A DNA stretch of 64,000 nt, taken from Whitmania pigra. Lineage: Eukaryota > Annelida > Clitellata > Hirudinida > Haemopidae. Below are positions 47,747 through 60,773 of the stretch, in pieces (positions within the stretch are counted from its first letter, which is position 1; every line of letters begins with the position of its first letter). Made by a program: the position numbers and the translations under genes. Under the pieces are notes generated by a model. It was not told the DNA's origin. It was given only the letters and a program-made list of their open reading frames with translations, and did no database searches. The stretch is from NCBI GenBank assembly GCA_021613335.1, contig JAJTWR010000467.1:237501-301500 (forward strand), given 5' to 3'.

Positions 47747-50274
47747 ATGGTTAAGAGTGACCACCCACCTGTGCCAATCAACGCCGATTCTCTGCCCGTG
47801 TTTATACTGAAGGCCCTATCAGAATCGCCGTACGATGTCGCGATGGTTGTTTTGCATTCTATTTTATTTTTTAATATTAGGAAATAAATTTTGTCAACTA
47901 AGCGCTTGTTCGGATTAAAACCAATGAAATGTAGGAGTGATGTAAAAGTTTCAAACATGCTAACAAAGTTACTATATTTCCAAATAAACTTTTGAGTAGC
48001 AGCGGTTTATCATACAGATATTAGTTTCCTTAAACCATTATAAATTAAGGCTAGGTAGCATTCTGAAAAATTTATAACACAACTGATTAACTTTAAGTGG
48101 TGACTGAAAGATATTTTGTGATTAGTTTTGAAAGCATGACTTTGTCTTATCTGCATCCATAACTTTCAATAAGGAAGTTGAACAAGATTTGCCTTGAATT
48201 GTATTTTAGTTCTTATGAGCTTCATTAATATTTTTAAAAGATGAAGTCCTCAACTGATTTATACTGACAACAGTTTTTTCTTATAATTTTTTTTCAGGTT
48301 GATGGCAGGACAGGTGAAGAGGTGACATTCAATAAACTCATCCTGACAGTCAAGAAACTGGCATTGGGTCTGAGTAACCTGGGACTGGTAAAAGGGGACA
48401 TTGTGGGAGTTTATGCCCACAACAGTCTCGAATTTGTTTATTCCCTCCTTGCTAGCATGCTGAATGGGGCAGTTCCTGCCCTGATCAATCCTTCCCATAA
48501 GACATGTGAGTAAAGCACTGACTGTCCTTTATTACCAAGTATTGAAACAGTTGTGTTTGCTTCAGTTCTTTTTTGCAATTAAAACTGCTTTGGTAGCAAA
48601 ATATTTTTGGATATGGTATTTGAGGAATGAGAAATGTGATAAATTAATCTATCCTTTGAAGAAAGTCTCATTTTTCATGAGAAAAGCTGTTTCTGATGGT
48701 TATTTAACTTTGCATTCAATTTTCAAGAAACAACTCCAATTTATTTATTGAATTATAATTTGAATTACGATGTTTTCAAGTTATGTAACAAGCTATTCAA
48801 AAAATTATTTACTTTAAATTTTTGTAGAGTCAAATTAGTGGTTATAAATTGTAATTATTAATTAGCAGTTATAGAAATTGGCAATCCATAATGAATGCTT
48901 TTAGTTATAATAAATATAATAGCATTACCAACGATACATTGCATTTGTGAATGTAAAAAATTATAAGTGATTCCAAAGGTGGCGCATAAAACCTTCCAAA
49001 CCAAAGAAAAATGACTGATAAAGCAGATCCATATTATTTTTGTTTAGGCAGATGGAGCCTGTTAGTTTTAAATGTCAGAATATGATTTATTTGCACATCT
49101 TAATTGCATCCAAGCATTATATTTTTATTTCTCTCTAATTCATTTAAGAATTATTTAAGAATGTTATTGCAGATTTAAAAACAACTTTTTTGACCAATTT
49201 GACTAAATTTGCAATTTTCAAGATGAAATGGAACACATCCTAAAGCTGACGAAAGCAAAATGGTGGGTCACAACGTCTTCTCTTTACAAGAATCTCCAAT
49301 GTGTGATTGAGAAGACAAATGCTCATGTTAAGGTGAAATGAATTTTACAATAATGATCGTTCTTGAGTTTTAGAGTCATACGTTCCTACGAATATCAAGT
49401 AATCTATTTTTTAAATAATAATACTTAAAGGAGTGTTTGTTATACAATAATCAATTTAATAGAACCTGAAGCAAAATAAACACTTAATTGTTTTTCATTC
49501 ACCAGACTACTCATCTAATGTTATTCACAATTTAAAATAAAATTGTAATTTAAATGAAAAAACTTTTAATCATCGTTTTTTTTTCAGGGCATCATTCTCT
49601 TGGATACGAAGCAGACCTATCCAAACACTGTGTCGCTTTCCGTCCTCACCAACCATCCTGCATCAACACCCAATCAGGTGCCTTATCCTCAGGTGAAATT
49701 GAATCCTAAAGCTGACCCAGCCTGCATCTTGTTCAGCAGTGGTACAACTGGCTTTCCCAAGGCTGTCATGTTGTCTCATCACAACGTTGTCTGCAGCCTT
49801 TGTGTGTTCAGGTTGAAGTTTTTAATAGTTTTCAAATTAAATTTTAAAAAAATCAGTGAATAATGTGAAGTAAGCTAAATGTATTTTAGTTGGTCTGAAT
49901 ATATTCATTTATTCATTCACTTATTTCCTCATTCATCTGTTAATTCATTCATTCCTTCATCATCTCAGGACTATTTACTGTTCTGGAGTGAAGAAGCAGC
50001 AACCCGTTTCTTTGATTTTCCTGCCAATTTTCCATGCATTCGGACTGATAGGACTGCTTTTGCACAACTTGGCGGAGTGCAACAAGCTGGTCATTTTGCC
50101 GAGGTTCGTGCCTGATGAAGTTTTCGGCTGTATGGAAAAATACAAGGTGATTATTCTTGTGTCGACCATATTTAGTATGATTTATTTTTAAAGTTTATTA
50201 AGAAACAAAATTACCATCATCATCATCATCATCATAATCATTTACGAGGATTATATTTAAGTTTGATGACTGGC

Positions 50275-50359
<85 letters not shown>

Positions 50360-52288
50360 TAATAATAATAATAATAATAATAATATTAGTAATCCACATC
50401 AGCTACAACATCCGTCTTCACATTTCATATTTGTCTTGCTCCAATGATCAAATAAATAAAAAATATTCCCAAAGTTATAACATATGTGATTCTGCAACAA
50501 CCCTCCCATCCTCTTTTATTTTATTTTTTATTTTTTTTTTGAATAGGTCACCAAAACAGGTCTCGTTCCACCGATCATGGTTTACATGTGCAAAAACAAA
50601 GACCTGAGCAAGAAATATGACCTTTCAAGCATCAAAACAATTCTTTGTGGTGCTGCTCCCCTCTCCAAAGATATTGAGAAGGAGTTCATGGAACACTACA
50701 TAAAGGATGGTTTGAGCCAAGGTAAGAAGTCACGGACACTTGAATCACGGACGGATTGTGCTGAGGATCCTTACTTTGGCCGTTTGCTGTTTTTATGTGA
50801 TTGTGGATGTTATCGTGATTAATATTTTTACATAATATATTTACAATGTATACTTAGAACATCAGTAATAATGTATACTTGAATGAAATGTTATCATCAT
50901 TGTTCGCCATGTAGCATTGCATTGAAGAATGGTCATGAAACATTTACAGTACTTGCAATCTTTTAAATATAATTTACATTAAAAAAACATCACATGGAAT
51001 GCATGTTTTTAATGCTAAATGCTTGCCGTTGTCAGGATATGGAATGACTGAATTGACTCTTGCTGTGCTTTTAAACATTCCTGGAAGGCCTCTAAAGAAG
51101 GGTTCAACAGGTCAGGTGCTTCCTAACTGTGAAGTCATCGTAAGTGCAACCAATTGAATTCAATTGTTTACGATAATGCATTCAATCTTTGTTCAAAAAT
51201 TGTCTTCCATTTCTGCATTTCAGTAGCATTTATCGTTTAAACCGTGGATTCCACTTTTATATATATATTTTTTTTGAAAATTTATTTCCATCACATTTCT
51301 CAGCATTCAAGCAGTTTCCTCTTTCTACCTCTTTCTTCACCAGATTATGTGCCCAGAAACCAGCAAGGAACTTGGACCTCACCAAACTGGAGAAATCTGT
51401 GTTAAATCAGAACAGGTGATGCTGGGCTACCTGAATGATCCAGAAGCTACAAGACAGATGATTGATTCACAGGGCTGGCTTCATACAGGTGTGTCTCATT
51501 TACCTGCTTTGAGTAGAAGATATTCATACATTTTTCACAATGTAATATTACTCTCACTGTTTCAAGGAGACATTGGTTACTATGATGATGATGGCTACTT
51601 CTACATAATTGGCAGAATCAAAGAATTAATCAAATATAAAGGATTCCAGGTAGCAAACCCTTCAATCCATGATAAGCTGGCTCTAGCATCCACCATGCCC
51701 TAACTTTTAGCATTTAATGAATTAACTACGTTTATCAATTCACATCATCACATTTGCAATGGATTAAGTGCAACATACTTTATTTGTCCATTCTAGATTT
51801 CGCTTTCCCATCTTTTAGGTTGCTCCCGCTGAAATTGAGAGACTGCTGCTGAACCACCCATCGGTCGACGAGGTGGCAGTGGTGGGAATTCCTGATCCAC
51901 TTTCTGGCGAAGTACCTAAGGCTTTCATTGTCAAAAAGGCAGGACATTCTCTATCGGCCAATGAGGTGGCTGAATACGTTGCAAGTGAGTCTAGTTTTCG
52001 AGTTCATAAAATGTTATTTCTCATGATCCAACTGCTCCCAATATTCCACAACTTCTATATTCCTTATCCCTATCTATAAAGTAAAGAATTGGATCTAATA
52101 AAAATAACAGCCTGAATTTTGAAATAATTCAACAGCCAAATCGTTATTACCATTCAGGCAGGTTGTCCAGCTACAAACATCTGCGAGGTGGAGTTGAGTT
52201 TCTGGAATCGATCCCAAAGACAGAAACTGGAAAATACTTGAGGAGGAACCTTGTGGCAATGAACCTCAAGACAAAGAGCAAGTTATGA
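47747..52288 (+). CDS. 4-coumarate-CoA ligase/luciferase-like acyl-CoA synthetase with PTS1
   Basis: Eleven exons: 47747-47845, 48298-48505, 49223-49332, 49588-49811, 49969-50146, 50547-50721, 51036-51139, 51344-51488, 51567-51649, 51819-51984, 52158-52288; 540 residues, close to the 540-550 of insect luciferases and 4CL-like enzymes. As an ANL-superfamily enzyme it should activate a carboxylic acid with ATP to an acyl-adenylate, then transfer it to CoA. Motifs: P-loop [11 protein letters not shown] (189-199), LPIFHAFG (232-239), GYGMTE (332-337), [11 protein letters not shown] (from 415) and the C-terminal KTETGK with catalytic Lys at about 523. The protein ends in SKL, a canonical peroxisomal targeting signal. 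The substrate cannot be read from sequence. The usual KGV after the P-loop is KAV here. It converges with the E-Syt gene. Confidence 0.94.
47995..48048. repeat. 54-bp dispersed repeat, copy B
   Basis: Starts AGTAGCAGCGGTTTATC. It matches copy A at 24904-24958 with about five differences, mostly C/T. It lies in intron 1 of the acyl-CoA synthetase gene. Confidence 0.85.
50217..50390. repeat. ATC and AAT microsatellites in synthetase intron
   Basis: A short (ATC)n at 50217-50240 and about 110 bp of (AAT)n at 50278-50390, inside intron 5 of the synthetase gene. Confidence 0.95.
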
Positions 52289-52758
52289 ACCTAAGTCTTG
52301 ATGCCTGTGACCACAGTCCGTACACCTTCACGTTCAATTCAGTGGTTCGAGGCTTTTATTCTTTCGGCAGAGGTTCAAAGCAATTCGAAATCGAAAACGT
52401 TTTGAAAACTTTAACACAAACACGAGCGACGTTTTGTAGAACGAGATGGTTTTCATTGAAAGCAGGTGGTTAATATAAACTCGACAATAGTAGCATAACT
52501 AATTTAATGAAAGAACAATTATCAGCAACATCGCTGTTGTAAAATTCGTAGTCGGGATTAAAGACGGTTAGGATCATGAAGCAACACTAACTAGTCAATC
52601 AGCTGACCACCCCCCTATAAGCACAATGTGGTATTGCACAAAATTAGTCAAAAATTAATCATTCTTGTTAAAGGTTTTAGTCAGACAGGCTTAATGGGTC
52701 TGGGGGGTGTATATGCATCTTGTCAATTATAAGCAGCTTCTTGAGGGCAAAGTTCGTC
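52289..52758. other. Convergent 3' region of synthetase and E-Syt
   Basis: About 470 bp between the two stop codons, probably mostly 3' UTR. Open frames at 52285-52473 (+) and 52677-52988 (-) are not supported as coding; the latter overlaps the last E-Syt exon in another frame. Confidence 0.55.
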
Positions 52759-55700
52759 CTAGGCTCTTGGGTCGCAGAGGTCAAACCTGGAGACAAATAA
52801 ATAATTAACCCAGTAACACAATGGACAATCAACAGCATATCATTTTGGTCTTCACCGTCAGCACTACATAACCATGTAATCTGACACAACAGCACACAAG
52901 ATTTACAAATGATAAAATCACTGTTTAAAAATTTTTGGTTATTATAGTTATTATATAAAAAGTGATGATATGTTAAGTCAGTGCCCATTTAAACACATCT
53001 CCAACTCCAACCATTGAGTGACAGCCTGACTGAGATCTCCGACTTTAGAAAGGTCGATGATGACGGAACCCATGTCCGTTCTGCTCTTCGAGAACAGGCC
53101 CACGTCATTCTTGACGGCCAGATCCAGGGACCTGAAGGGTATCTCCATGTTGCCCATCACCCATTCGAAACTGTGTAGAAGGAGCATCACTACTTTTAGT
53201 TCTGACATAATTACTAATTAAAAATAAACATGGCTCATCGAATGTAATTCATTACTATTACTAATATTGTTATTATTATTTCATCGGTTTAAAGTAATTT
53301 GAAAACTAGCTGACGTTTCATCGAAGCAGGGGTTGAGGGTGTTCTTGATCATCTTCGTCCTCCTCTTGCTGTCGGCCGATCGATCGGGCAGCAGGTAGAT
53401 CCGCACGTAGGGGTCGGCCAAGTTGTCCTTGTCGCATGGGATCAAGTTTCTGGAGAGAATGTGAAAGGATTAACGAGTCTCGAGGCAATTGAACGAGAAA
53501 GTTATGATGCATCTAAGGAAACAGCTTAAGTCAGAAAGGAGAAAACAGGGACAACAACAAATAGCTTTCAACAACAACAACAACAATAATAATAATAACA
53601 GCAACAACTATAGATGAACCTCAAAGTAAAATTACTGTTCAGACATTTGATGGCAACTGCTTAGTTTTAAAGCTTAAAACTTTTTTTTACTGATTTGCAC
53701 CGAGTTCACTCACTTGCACTGGTGGACCACGATGACCAGAGTCGATCGATTGTTCGAGTACCTCAGGGTCAACTGGATCTGTCCGAACTTACTGCAAGGA
53801 ACGCGTAACAACTAAAATCATGCGTAAAGCGGCAAATTATTTTTAATCATTTATAAAAAATAACCAGACACACTTGTGCATGTGAGGCACTTTTTAAAAT
53901 AAATCCTTGCCTGGATGGTTTCTTTGGTGCAGACAGGTCAACAACTGGCAAGGGGATAGAGGGCTTGGTCTCGGCAGGTTCATGGGTGGATTTCTGAGAT
54001 GGCGAAGGTGAAGGCTGCTGGATGGCCCGGGGAGCAGGAAGAGATTCGTTCACTGATGATCTGCTAGTCTTCGTGTCTGGTGGAACAGTTTCCTTAATCT
54101 CTGCCACTGGTTCTGTTTGAGGTTGTGGGATGGCAGGTAATGGTGATGGCTGGGGTGGACGAATTGCAGATGGTGGTGGAGGCTGGGATGGTGTCTGTTG
54201 AATCACTGGTTTAGATTCTTCTGGCTCCTTGTCAGACATATCTTCATCCTAAAAAAGGAAGTCCAAAAGAGGGTAAGCATTTTGGTCTTTTAACTCCTCG
54301 ATTTACGATTTATTTATCGGTAACTTGATAATTAACTCTAAAATAACAAACGACATCTGATCAAAATTATCTTCAAAGCCATAACAGTCAAACATACACA
54401 CATACACATATATAAAACAAAAAAAAATCATAAACAAACAAAACATAGCATCAAGAAAACCAACTTGAAAGAGTTCTTCCATCGCTGGTTTCCTCTCATC
54501 TCCTTGCTTCGGTTTTTCCAACTCAAGTTCTTCATCCAGGTTCACGAGACCAAAGGAGAATGGAGACTTTCCAGCATCCGAGGGACCTGTGTTGGTGGTG
54601 TGGCCGGGAGAGTCCCCGACACTAAAAGAGTGCTTGAACAGACTTCCGAGGCTGGAAGCAGCGGCACCTCCATATTCTGCCCAAGAGTCTGGGGGTATGT
54701 CTGTCTTCAGGAACTTGGAGAGGGAGGAAAAATGGCAGTGCAAAAACGATAATAATCTGATTCAATACAAATGAAAATGTTTACATTAATTAATGTAATT
54801 TATAATTAATAAAAATTATTGATGTAATTGAGGTTTGCATCCTCAAAGCAGATACAAATTCATAAACTCATACAATATTATATCATCTCAAGAGTTAGTA
54901 CACCATTTCATAAGATAGTATATCAACCATGACTGTCAACTTATCCTAGTAAATGTTAATTACAGTTCAAAAGTATCTGGATGATCATAGTTGAAATGGA
55001 TACAAAAGCTCATACTCTAAGAAAAAATTGAAGGGTTATGGTAGATTTTCCAGTGAGTTCTGGCAGGTTGAAAGACTTAGTGAGAGTCAAGTCTTTGTTG
55101 AGCATGATCGAGTTTATGGGCACCATGACCGTTGCCATGGACTGTTCATGGTTGCTACCCTTGTGCATCAGCTGGGTTTAAAAATATTCACCAATGAGAG
55201 CCAGCATATGGGTCGATACCATCACTACCACCATCACCTGACGGTCGTCATCATCATCATCACCACCACAATCACCTGCACTTCAAGTTGTTGGTTTTTA
55301 GGGTCGGTGAGTGAGTAATTGAAGTTTTCAGACCACACAGGATCCGACGTTGCAGTCTTCGTCGAACTCTGCTTCATATCGCTGCCCAGTTTCAGCCTCA
55401 CGAAAGGATTGCGAAGTCTGCCAGTGTTCATGCTGACCTGCAAAAAAAAAAAAGAAAAATGAATTAGTAATAGTAAAAATAATGATAATATTAATTATAG
55501 TAATAATAACATTGATCATCATCATCATCATCGCATTCAAGCAAACCAACCGGAATATTGCTGGCAGATTCGAGGACCACGAGGAGTAGGGCATTGGCGA
55601 ACGTGTCGCTGATGCCACCTGTCTGTTCCCGCTTTCGGTTTGAAAAAGATATAACGTGTCAGATGTTTAAAGTTTATAGACGACCAGAGTGCAGAAAAAT

Positions 55701-58700
55701 TACATCAAAGAAGCCAATGGTCCTGTCATGTTTGCAAATGGTAATAATAACAACAACAGCAATGATAATAATAATATAGTTAGATTATAATAAGATATTA
55801 TTATAATATATTTTAGTATAATCGTAATATTAATGATAATTTATAATTTAATGATAATAATTTATGGTGATTAGACCATTGTCAAGCACATGTATGATGG
55901 AGGACCAAAGAAAGAAAGAACACAAACAGGTACGAAATCCTTCATGTCACTGCTGGTCGACAACCACAGAGCTCTCAAGTGGACGGAACCGGTCTGAACG
56001 TTCGCCAGAGGCAGCCACTGTCAGATGCATAAATTAACGATTATAAAGAAATAATGAATCGACAACCTACAGTTGGTATTAACCGAGATTCAGTAGACCA
56101 ATCAAAGCCACGGCTGTTGTAATCGCATAACTTAATATTACAATGACACTACAATCATCAGAATAACATAATTGAACACTAAAAAAATATTTAAGGAAGT
56201 CATATTTTAGAATACCAGTTGTAATGTTAGTTATTATAAAAACATCAATAATTCAATTTAAACTTATAATGGCATAACAATTTTTAATATAATTTTTAAA
56301 TTTTCAATCTCTCACCATGTCAACACTCTTCTTGGTGGCAATAAGTTCAATATCAAGTGATGTGCTGGGAACAAGATAATTGTTAGTCGGTGAACATTTT
56401 ATGGGAATTCCATTTCAGAAAGAAGACAATGTGACAAAGTGTATGACATGGCAGATGGATTCTGCATTCATGCAGAAACAAATGCTTGGAATGTAAATCA
56501 TCAATGAATCATCAAAAAGCAGATGGAATAAATGATGAATCAATGGTTAATGAAATGATGAAGGCTTACTTTCCAAGCGAGTCATCAACAGTACTGCCAA
56601 CATCTTCATCAAAAACCTTCACCTCCACTGATTGGCCATGCCTCTGATCCACGACAGCCTATCAGATGAGGGGTCAAAGAATAAAACTATAATTAAGCTG
56701 AAGGGAAATGATGCCGGAAACAGTAGCTTTATTCAAAGAAAACAGAGGCATGAACGATATGATTAAATTCACCTGGAAAAACTGGTTCCAAGATGGATAC
56801 AATGTGCTCTGAATGGTGGCCGTCTTCATGACTTGATTTCCAACTTTTAGGAAAAATAAAAATGAGATACTGCGAAGAAATATTCAATGATAAATTAACT
56901 TAACGGCTTAACTGAAATCATTAAGCAACGAACTCATTAATTAGCACATTTGCACATCAAAAACATTAGATTAGAAGTAACAAGATTCACAAAACATCCA
57001 CGCCAATCACACAAACTGTTTCTCAATGACATCATCAACTCAGATAGAAATAAACTCGATGAACTCGATATATAAACATTCCTTTAATTAAAGCAAGTCT
57101 CCAAATCCTACTTGTGATGGTGCAGTAAGGATCAGACTTGCCCTTTCCCATGATATTCACATCCCCACTCTTCAGATCCTTCGCCTCCAACACATGGACA
57201 ATAACCAAGCCCTGATAAAAAAAAATCACCACATTCATTGTAACCAGTGATTTGTTTCTGCTTTCTGTGGTTCAATGGCCCACAATGAAATAATGACTAC
57301 AGTACGCTCATGAGCACGATTGATCGCAAAAGCGCAACATACCTCTGGAGGAGGGTACCTGATCTTGTTGACCTGAACATTGGCGTTGAGGCAGATAGGG
57401 ACCCTTCTTGGCAGAACAATGATGTCGGAAACCACTCGCCTCACAATGTCTCTGATGGTATTCCTGTAAACAACAACAACAATAATAACAATGATGTGTC
57501 ATTAAATAATAGTAACAGCCTAAAACCACTGATAAAAACAACAGCAACAACCATCACATCAGTGGTATCGACAACATGTATGATTGTGACACTTCAATCA
57601 ATTTTAAGTTCTTAAAATCTGTTGCCTGCTTTTAACTCACACCTGGTTATATTTATATATTTATCAAAATAATTATGTTATATTATTATTAGTTGTTACA
57701 TTTGTATACCATCTCAGGCATAAAGGGTATATCTGTTCCTGGATAATTGAACCAATTTGTGATCTTGTTTGAGTGCTAGTTGATAACATAGAAAAACCTC
57801 TCCTGGGATAGACATCCAATAAGATTCATTTTAACAAAATAACTATGTTCACGCAACCAACCACAACCCATGACACCGAAGACACAGGCATAACAATGTT
57901 TCAGCAAACCAAGCAGCAGTAGCCATTGTATCCATAATGATGATGATGATGATGATGATGGTGATGGTGGTGATAATAATAATAATGTTCACTTCTAAAG
58001 CACTGCAAGCACATGTATTAAATAGCTGGGACTCATTCAACTGCTATTAGAACCAAAAATGAACAATGAGAGCAAAGAATGAAGAGATAGAAAGCCTGCA
58101 GAAAGCAATGATAAAAGCTGCACTTGCATTCCCAGGTGGTCTGGTATGCTAAAATCACCATCATCATCATCATCCTGCACTCCTGATCTGCTAATTAATA
58201 ATTCTCTGCATTCTATAACAGACAAACTCTAACTAATGAGAATAGAGGAAATAATTATAACAGTAATAGCAGTAACAATAACAATATTAACAACAACAAC
58301 AATAATAATTGTGGTAGTAAAAATAACAACAATAATAACAGCAGAAATAATGTTAAGACTAACTGAAATCAGTAGTTTAACCATCAAATCAGACTATTGA
58401 TCAAATAACTGATAAAATCACTTAGAAATCATCTCAACTTGATGATGTCATCATTGGCCTGACATCAATCAGCCTGCTCTTAAAGTATACTACATCAGAA
58501 AATGCTAGATCTTGTCTGAGGATGTCACAACAAAAAGCAAAGGTATGCTAGAATTTGCTATTGTGTTAAATATTATTTAATAATAAAAAAAAATAACTAT
58601 TCAAATTGAAACTGTTTGGCGAAATGAAACTATGAACACCTAAAACTTCTGATAATCGATAATCAATGATAATCACAGCCACAAGAAAACTCACTTTATG

Positions 58701-60773
58701 AAAGGCAGGTCGAGTACGTTTGCAGCAGCAGTCATGTCAAAATCCACATCCTACGAGTCATCATTCATTCTCCGGTCAAATTTCAATCAGGAATGAATGA
58801 GTGAATGAATGAACGACATTCAGTCAAATGATTGATAATCTTTTATAAAGGTGAGGTCCTTAAATAAGAAACTGATCATCGCAACAGTTTCCAAATGACG
58901 TGAGAATTCCGACGTCAACGAATAAGAAACCCAATTATGCAACATAATATAATGACAACAACAACAACGACTTCAAGAAAGCTGACAATGACAACAACAA
59001 CAACACCTACAGGAGCATTGAGGAAGAAGACAGAAAGACCTCCAATAATTGGCATCTCACTGATCAATGGATTCACCACAACCCTCATCTTCCCACTGAT
59101 CTGGAATTAAAATAAAACATTTAAAACATAAAATAAAATAATAAAAGAAATGCACAACAATTTCCAAAGCTAAGAAGATTTTATTAAAACTGATAATAAA
59201 AATGAACCATAACAAACATTATTATTTTAAATCTTCATATATCTCAAAATCTTTGCCATTACTGTGTGATGTTGCTTTGTCCAGGCATTTTAACAAGTTA
59301 CAATAACAACAATAATAAATAATGCATCGTGTAACGATAAAAATAACACATACATCATATAAAAATATATATCAGATTATACAGGGTTTAACACGGGTCA
59401 TGAGATTATAAATTGGGTTCAAGAAATTCATGACAACTTGCCTTCAAGGACTTGATACCAAAGTTGATTCCTTTCACCTCACATTTGATGCTGGCATCAC
59501 CCATGTACCTGTAACCATGTGAGCAACATACAGTAAAGTGCATTACATGTAATGATGCAATTTCATTGGTAATTCATTTGTTGATAATAACATTGTTGCC
59601 ACAAAAACAAAACAAAACTGAAAATATCTATGGGGAAGGAAGACAAAAAATGCCAAATTAAAAAAAAAATAGCTTAAATTCTAAGGAATGTATTTTATAG
59701 TTTCATCATAAAGTGTGATCATTTTGCTAATATGAAATTTGCGTTTTAATTTTTTAAATAATATTAATTTCCCGAGTAGAAGTCATTACTATTCAGCAGA
59801 GAATGTCTGCAATTGCAATATTTATAAATCAAGACCGAAACACTAACCGCACGTTGACATCTGCCACAATTTCCTCCTCTTTTTGAGGATCTGTATAAAC
59901 CTTGATGCCCTCGATTCTGAGTGGCTGAAATATTTAAATAATATTCTAATCAATAATAAAGAATATCTTAAAATTCCAGAGCTGAAATGCAAGCCAGTGG
60001 ATTAACTAACGACATCGCCGATGTCCACATTGGTGAACTTGAAAACCCCGAGGTTGCTGGGCATGTATCCCTGGATTGAATCTTCTATGACAGTATTGAT
60101 GAGATTTTGGACGTATTCTGCTATGACAGGCCACAGTTGCTTCAACATCTGCGATGTATTTTTAATTTGTTTGAATGTCATTTATATGCCATAAAACAAA
60201 TTTATTATTGAATTTGTCAGATATTTTCAATCTCATGTTCAAATAACCAGGAAGTCAAAAAATTTATACTTATATACCTAAATAAAACCTTAATAACCTA
60301 GAATCTCCATACCTTGTTCAACCATTCAGCTTTTTCAACTTCTGGAAAGTAAATCTAAAATAAAAGCAGAAACAATAAGCAAAAGTAAAACAAGGTAGCA
60401 CAAAAATATAAAAATATACAAATAGGTACAAATAAAGTCATAAAAGCAAATAAAAATCGAATCACACCCATGCATGATGCTGATCCACTCGGCTGAGTAT
60501 GGCTCCCTTCTCACTACACATTGCCTGGAGAGCATATTTCCTTTTGGACTTAGTCTGTTTCCTCACTTCGTTGCTGATGATATGAAAAAAGAGAACCACA
60601 AAAATCCAGGCGACGCTCATGCCCAAATAGCCCCAGAACCAGACTGCAATGGCAACACCAGTTGTCTTAAAACCCTTCACAAGGAGAGAAGCCATGCTCA
60701 GTTCGTCATCTTTCTCCAGTTTTTGTTGGCGTTTCGCCAACAACTCGGTATGGTAATCGTCCACTGAAGACAT
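52759..60773 (-). CDS. ESYT2: Extended synaptotagmin (E-Syt2/3-like)
   Basis: Twenty-two exons: 60773-60468, 60354-60313, 60148-60011, 59924-59848, 59508-59442, 59100-59011, 58750-58695, 57463-57343, 57211-57112, 56843-56773, 56658-56570, 56364-56316, 56017-55934, 55622-55551, 55437-55276, 55171-55016, 54713-54465, 54248-53911, 53791-53714, 53449-53315, 53170-53012, 52786-52759; 888 residues (human E-Syt3 886). A hydrophobic hairpin (about 30-66) anchors it in the ER. The SMP lipid-transfer domain (about 117-299) is followed by C2A (about 300-430), C2B (about 440-560), a linker of about 195 residues that is Ser- then Pro-rich, and C2C (about 757-888). C2A keeps GKSDPY and DEDVG acidic loop residues, whereas C2B has RNPFV where DPY is usual, suggesting no Ca2+ binding there. 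E-Syts tether ER to plasma membrane and move glycerolipids. Two introns appear to start with GC. The last exon (W/FDLCDPRA) was chosen by similarity to TQWYDL. Confidence 0.94.
57464..58694. other. Large E-Syt intron with ATG and AAC tracts
   Basis: The longest E-Syt intron, 1231 bp. It holds ATG/GTG repeats at 57936-57985, ATC at 58157-58173 and AAC/AAT patches at 58255-58345. No exon was recognised in it. Confidence 0.6.

Noticed and set aside
52677..52988. Minus-strand open frame that could extend E-Syt differently
   Set aside because: The alternative frame of the same segment gives W/FDLCDPRA and a stop in phase with the C2C exon and similar to TQWYDL of known E-Syts, so that model was preferred.
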